Assembly (NCBI RefSeq): GCF_907164915.1
Contig: NC_061863.1
Coordinates: forward strand, 65,649,364-65,713,363
Length of the DNA stretch: 64,000 nt
DNA from: Impatiens glandulifera
Lineage: Eukaryota; Streptophyta; Magnoliopsida; Ericales; Balsaminaceae
Direction: 5' to 3'
Shown: piece after piece, positions 48,901 through 62,815 of the stretch
Numbering within the stretch: the stretch's first letter is position 1
Layout of the letters: the number at the start of each line of letters is the position of its first letter
The notes under the pieces: model-generated
What the model was told of the DNA's origin: nothing
The model's input: the letters and a program-made list of their open reading frames with translations, nothing else
Database searches by the model: none
Made by a program: the position numbers and the translations under genes

Positions 48901-51900
48901 ACTGAAATAGTTCTTACCAATTCTTCTTCCTTTCTTTGTTTATCCACCGACTCAAATACATCTATTTCAGATTCACTGTCAACATAGAAGCATCATCAAT
49001 GTGTTGTATTACAATAAAAAAGTGAAAAGATAGAAATGGGAAATTTCATCAATGTTGGAACATAGTTCTTTTCATTCCCTAAACAAATAAAGTAAAATCC
49101 AATGTTAACAAGTTTTAATATAGAGGCCAAAAAAATGTAGGAGTGGATTGTCTTGTTTAGTCCGATTACTGACAACCACGAGAATTACTCATATCAAGGC
49201 ATTTGTAAATCAACCTTCTTTAAGAACAAGAACACTTATTTGAAGAGATTATTGACCAGATTACAGTTTTAATTGACAAGAACCCTAGGAGAGCAAAAGA
49301 ATCAAATGCCATGAGAAAACATGGGGAAACAAAGAAATAGCAGGAATACCTTCGGGCAATGAGATAATTCAATGCATCATCGTCCAATACAGGTGTTGCT
49401 TCCTCCGTTTTAGACTCCCGCAAAAGAGCCTCCAGATATTCTCTTCGATCTTCAGCACTGGTAAAAGTATGAAAAGGTTATCCATGAAGCCCAAGGCTAC
49501 ACCAGCAAATGCTTAGAGATCTATTTTCTAGATGTTTACTGTGACAAATATTCCAACTTACCTAGTGTTGTTATCAAAAAAACCAGCAGTAATGCTCTGA
49601 TTAGCAACTCCGAGTTTATGCTCCGCTGCAGCCCTAACCTGTTCCTCCACTGAATGGACCTTTTTGCCCCAAAAAATAGTAAAACCATGTTTATCAGAAA
49701 CTTCAAACATATCTAATGAACCTATATAAAGCAGATAATAAATGAGTAAAAACAACAATAGACAGTCATCCAACAAACAATATGTCATTATTTTGTAGAT
49801 GCTTATGAAGTCATAATTTATTTTCCCAAAACAATAATAGACAGTCATCCAACAAACAATAATTTAATTTTTTGTATTCAGGTGTCCCCCATGTGTCCAA
49901 CCTAATTACATAAACAAGAGTTCTAAAATGTAGTCCTTAAAAGTTGTACCTCGAATAAGAAGTAAATCAGGACATTCCAGAAATATACAAAGACATACCA
50001 CAGTAAACCAAATGAAAACAAAAACCATAAAATAGTCTGACAAAACACAATGTGGACATAAAAATGATTGTGATGTTCATTAAAAGGGGAAGTCTTAAAA
50101 GGTTAAGAAAGTTAAGAAGCACCGAAGAAGCTATAAGCATTTCAATCACAACCAATGAAAATTACAAAGAAAGGTTGGACAAAATTTTAGACATAATATT
50201 TTTTTTATTATTATTATTATTTTAGTTAAGGAGAACTAGCATGACACCTACAGCCATGGCCCCGCTTCAACACAAAGCGCTTCTTGTAGACCTAATATTT
50301 TTCTGCTTACAACACAACTATTGCACCAAAATCATACTTTCAACACCCTTAGAATAAACCTTTGTTTCTCCAAAATTGACTTAGGGATAGTGAAGAAGAT
50401 ACATAATATGCATATGTAGATACTTAAGTTCTCACCGTTTCTAAACGAAGAACAAGAACATCCTTCTTTTGACCAATTCTGTGTGCCCGTGCCTGGGCTT
50501 GTAGATCAACCTAACAAAGAAGCACAAACTTCAATAACATAAATGTTACAACAAATAATTTTTAAACCAGATTCTCTTATATTACCTGCGGATTCCAGTC
50601 TGTGTCAAAAATGATCACGGTATCAGCAGCTTGAAGATTTACACCAACACCTCCAGCTCGGATGCTTCAATCAAAAGATTCATGTAGTAATTGATTAAAT
50701 CAAAGGAAGTTTGGCAAGGGTCTTAGTAAGAAATATAACTTATCAGTACTAAAGGAAACAACAAAAGAAAACATTCAAATACTAGTTCACAAAGCACTAG
50801 AACGACTAAATTTAATAACTTATCTCCTCATTTAAGTCAAGAAGGGCAGTGCAAGGGCAAAAAACAAAACGCTTCACAAAACTGGATAGATTACATAAAT
50901 CACAGGTTAGCAATGTCATAAAACCTGCACAGGTTTGCTTCCTATAGATTGAAATAGCCAGCACAATGACAGCTTAGGATATATTTATAGGTGTGCTTGC
51001 TAAATTCATGACTCAAACAAATCCTATCAAGGTTGCTCATTGAATTGAACAACTTAGCTCAGAAAGCTTAAACTACTCCTTTTAAACCATGCATGTCACA
51101 TAACCTACAAGAACCAGCATAAAGTTGAGATAGACAACACAAACCAACATGTTGGGGATGTTACAAAACCTGCACATGTTTACTTTTTAGTGGATCGAAA
51201 AAGGCAGCACAATGACAGTTAACTAGGTGCTCTTCCAAACATTTGCGACTCAATGGCGCTTATGCATTACAAAGGTTGTTCATGACAGGTAACTCCTTAT
51301 AACAACATCAGCCTTATCCACTTGTCAAATTGCAAAATAAATATAACAAAACCATCTCACAAATGTGACCTTAAACCTCAAATATACTCAGGCTGCATGG
51401 GAAGCAGTTGAACCTATACTCTCTTCAAGCAGGTACCAAAAAATGTAAGATATAGGGTGTAGAACCAGAGTACTTTTAAAGCAGTAACTCATTAATCATG
51501 GTTCAAGAACCCTCACCCAATCACCAAATGAAATAAAAGACAAGGTTATACAGTGTCAATGGCACCACTGATATCAACTTTTAATCAACATATTAATTAC
51601 CTAAGCAAAAAAATAAAGAACGGTGAATTGGGTTGGTTGAACTGGTCAATTAGACCTCCTCGATCTCCACCAGCAGTATGCCCATCCAAACGAAGATAGC
51701 GGTACTGTTTCACCCAGAGATAGTCCTCCATAATATCGAGAAGCCTAGTCATAGTGGAAAAAAACAGGACCTGAAAGTGATAAAGTTTCACAGTTGATTA
51801 AGATTAGTTTTGCAAAAAATATTGATTTGCAACAGTAAAAAGATGAAGAAATTAGAATTGAAGAAAGTGCTTCACTAGAAAATAAAGCATCACTATGAGA

Positions 51901-54900
51901 ACCAATAGCCATATAGAAAATAGAGAAGTCCAAATCTAGCAAGTATCACCAACTGCTGGATCAATGTGTGCATATAAGAACCAATTATAACACATGATCA
52001 ACTAGTTTTTTGTGCTGCTTTCTTTGTGAGAGTGAAAACAATAAGACCTTGTAATAAATATTAATAAAAAAAATAACAGTTTGTTACCCTATGATCAGTT
52101 GCTTTTAGCTTCGGTAATATTCGGTCTAACATTTCCAGCTTCCCACACAGTCTCACAACATTTGGCAAATAATGCTTAGGGACATAGTCATGAACCTGCA
52201 AAAGATTATGAATGCTTTTAACTAGCAGAATTACTTGTAGAACAATAAATTATTCGTATCATTTTTTCCTCAGAGACATCATGTCTAACGAGATTAAACT
52301 TAAATCAAGAGAGAGAGAGAGAGCATGCCTCCTCCACGTGAAGCTGACTAAGATAAGGATGATTGCATATATTACGCAGCTCCATCACAGAGTTGTGAAT
52401 CGTCCGTGCCTAAAAGGACAAATTAGATAAGAATGATTATTGTATATACACTAAGGACGCGCATCCAAAAATTTGGACTGATAAAACATATATTTCTGCA
52501 TATACCAAAACATATGAACAAGTACTCAATTCGCCAGATATTCTCCCAAATTATTTGAAGCACTCAGAAAAGAGAAAGGAACATGTGATAAAACCCACAT
52601 GGAGAATACATACATAGAATCATTATGAAAAATACTATAGAGATGACAACAAAAATCTATATTCTGCAAAAGAAAAAGGAAACAAAAAGATCATAACATT
52701 GAAGCAAACCTTTGAAGTCCCAATAGCACCAAGGTTCTCATCCACTCTCTTCATTAAAAGTTTTTGATATGAAGAGGCCTCGCACCTTACGAGCCTTTCG
52801 ATCTTCTCAGGCAATTCATTTTCCACCTGTCAAACATTTGAAATACAACAAATTAGATGTAGGAGTAGCATTGTAGACAAAAACAGGCACTTTACTGGCA
52901 TTTTAGTGTGAACTAGAAGAAACGTTAAATTAAGAACCTTATGTTTTAGTCTACGGAGTACAAATGGTCGCAGAACTTGATGTAGACGGTTGATGATGAG
53001 AAGATTCTCCTCCTCAGAAAGTAGAGCCTGGTAATGAGGGGTCGTGACAAACATTAGTAACAGCAGAAAACATATCCATGAGAGCAAAGCATAAAAATGA
53101 AGGAAGCGAGAAACCCAATATCAAAAAAAGATCAATTTACAGAACTTACTTCATCAGGTGAATTATCACCATTGCTCTCAAATGGTTTGTTAAACCACTG
53201 AGAAAAATCACAAGAAGCGTTGAAGATATTAGGCAACAAGAAGTTAAGTAGTGCCCAGAGTTCCTCCAGATTGTTCTAAGCCAATAAGATGTGGACATAA
53301 GTTAGTCAGCAAATGGAAATGTACTAAACTAATAAGATGTGAACATAAATCAATCAGATAATACCACTACAAATACATAAATGTAGAAAACCTAAAGTAT
53401 GCTTAAAGTTCTTGTGCTTGGAGAGAAGGACAAAAACAGATATTGAAAATCATTATAGTGACTGAAAGATGTGCCAAGACCAAACCTTTCTTCCTCATCC
53501 AAGAAAAAATATCTACTACAATTTGAACTATCCCTCCAATTTAGAAGAGAATCCATGGGCTCCACAATGCCAAAAGTATTCCCAAATTCAGTATTTGAAT
53601 ATGAATATCACAATAGGTACTTCTAAAAAATTCATATATAGAATTTGGACTGAGAGACATGTCCAAACTTCAACCAACTTCAACAAAAAAAACATTTAAA
53701 ACATTTGACAGGGACTGAAACACACATCCAGACCCCAAATTCCTGAAATCTATGCAAAATATTCCACTATATTCAGAAATATTTCTCCAATTCACAAGCA
53801 TTAATATTTTCCAAACCTTTGAGAGAGTTGACCATATTTCCAAGTAAAAGAATAATATAAATCATGGAGCAATATATAATGTAAAAAATATATCCTAGCC
53901 CAGTTCATTACAGGGAAGAAATTATGAAGAAAATGACAAATAAGAAATGAGGAGCAAAACCTGCAGAGGGGTCCCTGTCAATAGCAACCTGTGCGCGCTA
54001 CGATATTGCTTCAAATCAGCATTCAACTTGCAGGAAGCATTCTTTATTCGATGGCCTTCATCAATTATAATATAATGCCAGTCTACCTTGCTCAACTTTG
54101 GTCTATCATGCTTATTCATCAGGTACTCATATGTTGTAAGGAGAACATTGAACTTCAGGTGAACAATTCTTTCCCTGCAAAAAACTAATTGTTAGTCCCT
54201 CAGGTCATCAACATCATCCCACAATAGATGCTTTCAAAATTGAAAAGTTACAATACTTAAATAGTCTTCGTCTCTCTTCAGGAGGTCCTGAATAGACAAT
54301 TTTGTTTATGCTAGGAGCCCAGAAGCTGATTTCTGAAACCCATCCAGGCAGAACAGAGGACGGCACTACAACTAGAAACGGGCCTCTGTCATTCTTTGTT
54401 TCCATTAGGTAACATATCAATGAAATAACCTACAAATGCCCAATAATTGTGATAACAGTGTCATAAAAGCAGGAATATTTTTAAAGAATAATATGTATAC
54501 ATGAAATATTCAAACCTGAACAGTTTTACCAAGACCCATTTCATCAGCAAGAATACCATTCAGATGGTTATTATAAAGTGAAACCAGCCATCTAAGTCCA
54601 TTCAATTGATACCTGAATTGCAAAATGTAATTAGAGAAAAACTCAAAAAAGAACGAAAGCTAAGACAATGACAGCATTTTATAAGCATAGAGAGCTTGAT
54701 ACTAATAAAAAAAATACATCATGTAAAATCCCTGTATCAACTTACTCTCTTAGTTTTCCACCCTCAAGGGAAGTTGGCTGTTCTGCAATGGTTTCCTTTA
54801 CACTGCAGGTAAACAAATGCATGAGAATTGTTGGAGATCTTTTATGGTAAAACCAGATTGACAGACAACAAAATCAAGTAATATGATTAAAAGAACCAAG

Positions 54901-57900
54901 ATGTAAGCAGGAAGCATATGAAGTTAAAGAAGGGACAAAGTGAATTACGTGTGAGCCATTAGATAATATTTCTCGTTGCTTTCCATGTAATGCTGCAGAT
55001 AAAGAATAGAAGAATTAGCAAGAACCTGGAAATTGTTATAAATGTAACAAAGCCAAAAGAAAACTTACCTTTGCCTGATCAGCTTCATCTTCATTTTCTA
55101 CATCGTTGTTCTCAAAAATGTTTGAGACATAACTATCATCAATATCAGTTTCAGAATGTCTTGCTGTGGCCTTTGCCTCCTGCAGTTTGGACCCAAGCTT
55201 TTGGAGGTATTTCTCTGTCTCCTTCAATAGTTGCTTAACACGATCTGATTTTGCATCCTGTGTATTCCAAAAGATGGCCCCAAAAAAGATAAGAGAAAGA
55301 AAAGAGATCTATCACATACAAATATGCTTTTACATACTACTCTAAATTGCCGTATCCAAATATACAAGTGAAGAAGATAGTCAAACCAAATGCCACAAAA
55401 GCCTATGAATAAGACATGATGCAAGGATATTGCATAACAACCTCTGTATTTAACATGGTGATCAAACAAACATAAAAATTAAAGGGTAAGGATCTGCTGT
55501 CCCAAAATATGTTCCACTTGCTGTCTCATTCATCAAAACAACATAATTTTGATAAATTAGATAAATAAAAAATTATATATATAAAATAAACCCTGAATCC
55601 TAAACTCTAAACCCTAAATTCTAAACCCTAAACCCTAAATCTTAAATCCTAAATTCTAAACCCTAAAAAATTATATACATATGACATTTTATTTTAATAT
55701 TTAATTTTCTTTTTCCTATTTCCACACTCTTCTCTCTCCTATGAGACAGCAAGTGAAACATTATTTTGGGACAGCAGATCCGAAGCCAAAATTAAAGGAA
55801 ATAATTATAAAAAAAGTAAATTTGTTATAAATGAAGAATAATTAGCAGGTTTGTAAAGTGGAGTGGATGACAAATTTGTAAATAATATGAAGGTGAAGAT
55901 GAGTCATATAAATAAAGCTGTAAGCGTTTATATTCAGCATGTGAGATGAAGAGTCTTCTTTCTCTCATCTCCCTGTTGTGGTCTCTTATCTCTCTTTCCC
56001 TAACCCTAAATTCATTTTGGATAGTAATAATGGCATGCCAAGATGATAAGAATACAATAGGGTACCATATATCAGAAAATACATAGAAATAATAGTGTTG
56101 CGTGTATATTAGAATCTTATGCTATAAGAGGGAAAAAAAGTTATCAAAAAAACAAATACATCACTGTTTGCATAAGGTTTCTAATACAAAAAACAACCAA
56201 ACAATCTGCAAGTCAGAGTACCTGAACCATTCGAAGGTACCCCTCCACATCATTTATTTTTAACAGATTGATCTTCTCTCTCTGGATTCTGTCAATCTTC
56301 TCACGGTGTACCCTTTCCTTCCTTTTGTGAAACTCTCTCGCATATCTATTGAAACCTTTCCAACGTTCTCTCTTCATTTTGAACACATCATCTAGTCTCT
56401 CCCTGAAGAGCAGCAATTGAAGAAAATCAGACCCATTCAGGAGAAATTGATTTTACATACATATACAACAACATAGTCCAATAAAATAATTGAGGAAACA
56501 AGAATCTAGTTACATACTTGTGAACTTCAATTTCACTGAAGAACTCCTTTTGTCTATCACGTGTTCTCCTTTGTCGTTCTTCCTTCATCTTTTGCTCAAA
56601 TCTTTCTATTTGCTTTGGTCTCCTACCTAGCCTGTTTTTCTTGATGGACTTCAAACGATCCATCTCAGTTGCTATTGGTCGAAAGTAATCACTTAGTATA
56701 TCACTGCCAAAGCACGGTTAGAGTATAAATATAAACAAATAGAAAATTGAAAGGAAGAATTGTAATATATGGGAAAAGTTTGTTAGCAACTATGACAAAG
56801 TCAAATTTGAGGCCACAATGAAAATATTGACTACCTCCGAAGTCGACGCTGAATCTCCAATAACTTAAGCTTCTTCAGTTCAATTACACTTCTTGTTTTT
56901 GCTGAAATGTCTTCAGATGAGCTCACATTTTCCTGGGAGATCCATAAAATCAACAAATGACGGCACAAAAATAACCAAATATTAGTAAAAAAGAAGTCAC
57001 CGCTCATAACATCCATCTTTCATGCAAATTCAGATTTGTGAGTTGACAAATGAAAGATGGAAATACTTTCATCCACTACATTTAAGGATTCTTGCTTAAG
57101 CAGTTTATCCCCTAAATATATTGAACATTTTGCTTAGGATAACAGAAACCACTTTGAAGTAACAGTTACAAATATTAATCTTGATCCCTTCATCTTGTGC
57201 TTATGTAACTTATTTTTTAGAATACACTCTCAAGAGAGACTAAATCCTTCTGAAAATTCACCTATCATGACCTAGTATTCTATCAATTCCTTCCAGAAAA
57301 TACCAAAATACCACTGACTACCACTGAAAATTGAACAAATCATTGCTAACACTACCACTGACTAGTATTTGAGATGTTCATAAAATCTTAGGTCATGTAA
57401 AATGGACCATCAGAAACAAACAAAAACTTCAGAATGGGCATGGTTTTCAAAAAAACATGAAGACAAGAAAAACAAAGCATGCTTGCAGTTAGAAATGAGA
57501 AATAGAGAAAATGCACAGATCAGCAGAACGCATCCTGCGTTTAATTTTTAATGAAAAGTTGACATTTTAAAAAAAAACTGAATAGAGGGATATTTCTCGT
57601 GCTTTTTTCAGCTCTGAAGATCAGTAAATGCCACATCAAATTTCTTGCAGAGCATGTGAAGAAGGAACAGCAAGAATGTAATTTCTACTTTGTTAATTAA
57701 AGCAAAAAATAAGAGGGAGACGAAGACTGCAAGTCCCATGAAATTGACTAGAAATTTTCATATAAACGTCCAGGTTTATTCCAGGAGAGAGAAAAGGATG
57801 AATTATTTTCAGTTCAAAACCTTTAACTTCTCGAAACAAGCACCAATTTTTTGCTCGGTCTTTTGTTGTTTCAGCCTCCATGTTTGCTCAACTAGAGCCC

Positions 57901-60900
57901 TTCTTTTCTGCTGATCCATGATCCACTTCTCTGAAGTGGTATACTTCGGAGATGGAGGCAAATCCCCACCATCAGAGTTGTCCTCCTCATATTGAAAAGT
58001 TACCACTGGTCCTAAAGGACCAACATTTCTTTCCACATCATCACCTAAGTAACATTGCAAACAGCAAAATTATCATAAGCTACAGTTATCAGCAACATAA
58101 GTTGATTAAGAGATAGTTCTTACCAGGTAAAAAATTTGAACTCTCCAGCATATTCTTAGCCAAAAGATTGGTACCTGTCAGCCCAACTGCATGATTTTCA
58201 GTTTCTCTCCCCAGGATTGGTTTCCATTGATCTCTTGCCAAGTAGTTATCAGGATAACGCATACCTTGTATATCATGATCACCCAGACTTTGATTTTGCT
58301 GTGATGCGTTATTTTTTCCATCGATGGCTGATTCAAGGAGATTTAGAGAACTAGGACCACATGCCTTAACAGTATCACCTTGAACTTTCCAGTTAACAGT
58401 ATCAGACCTCATTTGTTTGCTTGTGGACATTAAAGAAAAAGCATGATTTGGATTTCCAGATTGCCTCCAACTTTCTCCATCTCTGTTCAGATTACTGCCC
58501 TGCATTCCCTTTAATGAATCTGGTTTTGGATCCATAGCAAGAGACATGCGTGATTCTGGTATTTCAGCCTCTCTGCCTCTTGCAGAATATGAATGAAGAG
58601 TCCTTTCCTCTGCATGCAAGGAATGATTTGAAGGAAGGCCGTCTTTATTCTCTACTGGATCAACAGCTTTTGCTAAGTTCACCTGAGGACCAATTTCACT
58701 TGATGAGGATGTTGGGAGAGCTGTTTCTGATTCTCTTGTTATACTCAGTCTTGATGGAAAATTGCCTACAGGAGTGCAATTTGATTCACTCATTGATTGT
58801 TCCTCCCCTTTAATATACATCAGCTCCTTCCTAGGTTCATCTGCGAGAAAACTCACTGTTTAACTCTCGAGAAAATAAAGGAAAGAAACAAGAAAGAATC
58901 AGCAACATATGTTTATAAGTACCTTCTTTTGATTGGAAATCCCCCATTGCAATTTCCAGATGTAGTTTTTTTGGCAACATATTGTTTCTGCAGAAACATA
59001 ACCATCCCAGCCAAGCATGTATTAACTTAGCATAGTTAAGACGATACAGTATCTGAATTGCAATTCAAAAATAATGCAACCATACAGAAGGAAAAATGGC
59101 TATAATACCTGAATGCCAAAAAGACAAGACATTGAGCTCTAAGCTGTTTCAGATGTTGTTCCTTGAAAGGCATGCCAGAGGAAGCATGAGTCTGTGTAAT
59201 TGGAGATTTCCCTGTATCCCTTGAAGGCGCACCTCTAATCATATTAGTTTCCATATTATTGCCTGGCATCCCACCCTGTTTTAAAGCATAACGGGCTAGT
59301 TGACTATTAAACGATTAAAAAACACAATCATGTAGGAACAAACTTCCTATAGACAGAGGTGCAATAAAATTGTTAAACCAACAAGAGCAGACATTAAACA
59401 AGCAACAGTAACAACACAATACATAAGCTTTTGTTTAGTGACCAATAAAGTATGGCATGCAAAATAACTAAAAGTTTCTCAGCCAAAAAATGTATTAAGA
59501 CTAATACTAAATACAGAAAGAATGAAATAGGAAATAATAGGACCAAAAATCTTGAAGAACAACTGGCTAGCAAAAGCATAAGAGTAACCCACCATACCGG
59601 CAATCTTGAAAACATATCTGTGTGTGATCAAATATTAATCAGAAATTTTGGACAATTAGATGTAGAAAACTATCCTCCAACATTCTTGATTTAGGATGAT
59701 GGAGTGGTTACAAGATAAGATCGGTCCACTAATGAAGCATAAGAGAGTTGGAAAATTATAAAATATATATATATATATATATATATCAGACAAATGTACC
59801 TGAATAAGCTGCTTATTGTTGTTTATATATGCATTTGATATAGCCCCATCCTGCTCCATAGGTTTTCCAGCAAACAATGTAGAAGATGCCAACTCTCCAT
59901 AACTGGATGATATGAACTGCCCCACCCCAGTTCTACTATGAACAGCTGATGATGAAACCCTGGGATCTCCGTGTTTCCAATACTCGGAATCAGCAGCAGA
60001 TTTAGCTGCAGAGGGATCAACTGAAGGTGTTGTAATAGAAGAAGCCTCCATGTTCCTATCCAGCTTCATTTTTGCAGGACCAGGATTATTATATGAAGCA
60101 CTCGTGAAATGCATGGGATTTGAGATTCCCGGTTCTACATATCGATGTGCACCGGTGGCAGATCCAGTAACGTTTCCAGCTGCACCGCAATTTGAAAAAA
60201 GTAACTTGTGATCCATAAACAGCCTCGAAAATATAATTTAATGGTTTTCGGCAACTAGAGGGGTTCAGACAACTCCAAAATGAAAATACAATATGCATTT
60301 GAAACAAATACTGCGTCAAGTTTACAACATGAAACACAGACAAACACAAAGCAGATTGTACCCATGCATCCAGCACAAATATGGTCTAGGATTATCATAA
60401 GTACGCTGAAATAACTGAGGGTAAAGACCCCTTGTAAGTTTAAATAGTAGCAATGTTCAGGATATTCTGAGCAACTTGAAAGCCAAACAATAAAAATATT
60501 CAGAATTGCCTCGAATCAATCCAAGACTAAACTTAGATCAGTACTATGCATTTTATCATCATTTACATACATGAATCAAAGGCAGCTGTTGGCTGATGCA
60601 TTAATATATCAGCAGTTGCATTGCCCAAAATTCTAGACATTTGAGATCTGTTAAATGGTAAGCATGTTCTACCTGATTTCCATGGATTTCTGAAATTAAA
60701 AGCATCAGTGGTTGTTGGTCCAGAACTTGCATGCTGTAGACCCTGAACGGAAGAAGCTTCTACTGCAGGATATTTAATACTTGGAACTCTAGACATTAAG
60801 TTGCTGTTGTATGTAGTTTTCAAGCTATGATCCACTTGGGTACTGTCATTTGCTTTATTGAACTGCCCATGCTCGCCAACTAAGAAAGGCAAATTCCCAG

Positions 60901-62146
60901 TTGCTTCAACCTGGTTTGCCAACTTTCCTTTGCTTGTTCGTTCACCAGGATTATCAATATGTGGTTCAACAGTAGATGACGAAGTGCCCCTCTTTCTCTT
61001 CCCTTTGGCTTTTTTACTATCATTGCGAGTTACATCCCGCCTTTCCTGCGATTGAGAGTTGGCCGACCTGGTTTCAAAGCTTGAGGGACTTTCATGCTCA
61101 AAGGATTTGTTGCTGATATGGGATAGAGATCCTTGACGACTATCATGACCTACACTACTCCGGACAACTGATGATCTGCTTGAAGGATGTAGATCTACCA
61201 AATCCTTTTCAGACATACCCACCTCATGATCTCTCCCTGATGGAAATGTTTGTGAAGACCCTGCATTTGTAGGAAAGTTAACTAATTAAAAAAACACTTG
61301 TGAGCACACTTGACAAACAATCATCATACTAATTGTTATACAACATATATTTACCTGTTAACTGAGGTGAAGAAGTATTCCCCGCTTGAACTCCAGTATT
61401 CCCCGCTTGAACTCCAGTATTCCCCGCTTGAACTCCAGTATTCCCCGCTTGAACTCCAGTATTAGAAGGAACACGTGAAGACATTAAAGCCTCAATATCA
61501 AGATCATGTTGATTGATAACAGTCTCCATTGCCCTTTAGTTAAAGATGTTAAGTCAGCATGGAGACGTGATGATAGGAAGATAGAAATCAAAGAGTGTTA
61601 TAAAAGATTTCCAAAAATAAAAGAAAAATGAAGAATAATATTTCTAATTGTAGTATAGTCAACTTCACAAATAACCAAAGTCTGAAATGTCACGGAAATA
61701 TCACCACAATATTTTAGGAGCATGCTAGTGCCAGTGCCACACATGATTGCATTCAAACATTGAAGGGAGAAGAACAGTACAAGGCATAATGTATAAAAGA
61801 GAGAAACAGTAGCCTATCTGAACAAAATTATTAGCCCGACATGGATGGACAACTACATCTAATTTATAGCTTTATACAACTCAAATATAATCCTGACCTT
61901 GATATTACTTGATATGGCATTGAATTCTCCTTCCCACTTGATCTCATATGTTGTAGTATCTGAACCCACAGATAAATATACAAAATGAGTTATAATCAGA
62001 GAGATGTTGATCTCAATGACTAAAAAGGAATCCAAACACACCACGTAGAGTTTAGTAGCCAATTTTGTTGGTTCATCCGTTGATTCCTGAATAAGTTTAT
62101 GCAGAAATTTTGCAGCTTCCAGCTCCACATTAGGTGAAGCTGCCAT
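42944..62146 (-). CDS. SYD: SPLAYED (SYD) SWI/SNF2 chromatin-remodeling ATPase
   Basis: Catalytic subunit of a plant SWI/SNF complex; slides or evicts nucleosomes in development and defence control. I read 34 coding exons: 62146-62042, 61959-61898, 61533-61355, 61260-60571, 60179-59800, 59275-59109, 58987-58923, 58840-58124, 58044-57821, 56932-56835, 56703-56518, 56402-56222, 55257-55069, 54992-54949, 54802-54746, 54612-54516, 54429-54257, 54174-53961, 53275-53150, 53027-52938, 52826-52710, 52409-52329, 52195-52088, 51770-51601, 50664-50586, 50510-50436, 49659-49562, 49457-49350, 48975-48918, 48821-48600, 48515-45665, 45026-44937, 44826-44341, 44082-42944. The 9726 nt encode 3241 aa, close to Arabidopsis SYD. 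Features: SYD N-terminus ([13 protein letters not shown]), QLQ-like region about 505-530, HSA region about 900-1040, Walker A DEMGLGKT 1138-1145, DEGH 1243-1246, LTGTPLQN 1270-1277, QARAHRIGQ about 1539-1547, SnAC segment, AT-hook-like GRGRP and RRRGRK, and no bromodomain (unlike BRM). The acceptor of exon 8 is uncertain. Confidence 0.93.
43010..43565 (-). repeat. 153-bp coding repeats in the SYD C-terminal exon
   Basis: Last coding exon. Units of 51 residues begin [20 protein letters not shown], continue [20 protein letters not shown] and end [11 protein letters not shown]. There are two full copies, a first copy shortened to 36 residues by a 15-residue internal deletion between the two IILKED words, and a last partial copy that runs into the C-terminus. 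In-frame and nearly identical at DNA level, so the expansion is recent. Acidic, probably disordered. Confidence 0.93.
52327..52328 (-). other. SYD: Probable GC-AG intron donor in SYD (intron after exon 22)
   Basis: Exon 22 encodes ...[15 protein letters not shown] and ends GAGGAG followed by GCATGC, so the intron starts GC rather than GT. The next exon starts VHDYVPKH after a normal TTTTGCAG acceptor. The family has three residues (xEE) here, which supports the GC donor over the upstream GT in CACGTGG that would delete VEE. A (CT)n run (minus strand) follows directly after the donor. Confidence 0.65.
55486..55787. mobile_element. MITE with long terminal inverted repeats and telomere-like core, in SYD intron 12
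   Basis: The left end (from 55490) reads GGATCTGCTGTCCCAAAATA, then TGTTCCACTTGCTGTCTCAT. The right end, reverse-complemented from 55780, reads GGATCTGCTGTCCCAAAATA, then ATGTTTCACTTGCTGTCTCAT. The ~40-base inverted repeats are nearly identical. An 11-base direct repeat AAAATTAAAGG flanks the element at 55475-55485 and 55788-55798, a target-site duplication of the size made by Mutator-like elements (9-11 bp). The core (about 55590-55665) has degenerate CCCTAAA telomere-type units. No coding capacity; non-autonomous. Confidence 0.85.
55590..55668. repeat. Degenerate plant telomere-type repeats (CCCTAAA)
   Basis: About ten CCCTAAA-like heptamers with variants (CCTAAACTCTAAACCCTAAA, CTTAAATCCTAAATT) in one direction. 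They lie inside the transposon at 55486-55787, within a gene intron, so this is an interstitial array and not a chromosome end. Confidence 0.85.
61378..61462 (-). repeat. 21-bp coding repeat in SYD exon 3
   Basis: Four tandem copies of a 21-base unit encoding NTGVQAG (plus strand ATTCCCCGCTTGAACTCCAGT). In frame, so copy number changes would only lengthen or shorten the protein by seven residues each. Confidence 0.92.
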
Positions 62147-62815
62147 CTGAAGTGACAAATAAAACCAAATCCATATCAAGCTTCTTGTACTTCTACACAG
62201 CAATGCTATTCAAAATTCTTCGGTAATCTCGAACATTTATGACTACTATAGTAAATAATAGTATACTTTGCCCATATCTCCTGACAAAAACAAAAAAAAA
62301 AAAAATGAAAAATATAAGTGCAGTTGTAAAAGTTTGAGTGCTATTTTCCTAGGCAATTTCTAAAAGGCAGGTAGCCCACCATGAATTGTAACATGAATGG
62401 ACAGACTGTACACTAAAGTGTCCATCTTTGCCTATCAAGATTTTCAAACTTAAAAGGAAACCCCTAACTCCATGCCTGATTTATTAGTCACAATTATGAC
62501 AACCATCAGTACCAAGTGTGGTTTTAGTGTTTTGCACATCCACATAAGACGGATGAAGGGAGATATATAGGGAAATGGTCAATGAAAATGTGTTATACAA
62601 AGAAAACTACTCTAGAGTAACGGATCGAGGATAACACAAAAATGAAATCATTTCCTACACTGTAATATACCACAGGTGCAAATAGATCATAAAAATTCAG
62701 CCCTAGCTATATATTTTAGTTCGGATCGTTCAAAAGCATAATAAAGGACAACCGCGTTAATAAGCTGGTAAACGAGGAACCTGTCTAGTTCAAAAATCTA
62801 GGGTTTCGTTATTAC

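Noticed and set aside
48918..48975. Reading SYD as BRAHMA (BRM)
   Set aside because: The SYD-type N-terminus [13 protein letters not shown], the very long AT-hook-bearing C-terminal region and absence of a bromodomain fit SYD rather than BRM.
55590..55668. Chromosome end (telomere)
   Set aside because: Short, degenerate, lies inside a transposon within a gene intron, with unique sequence on both sides.
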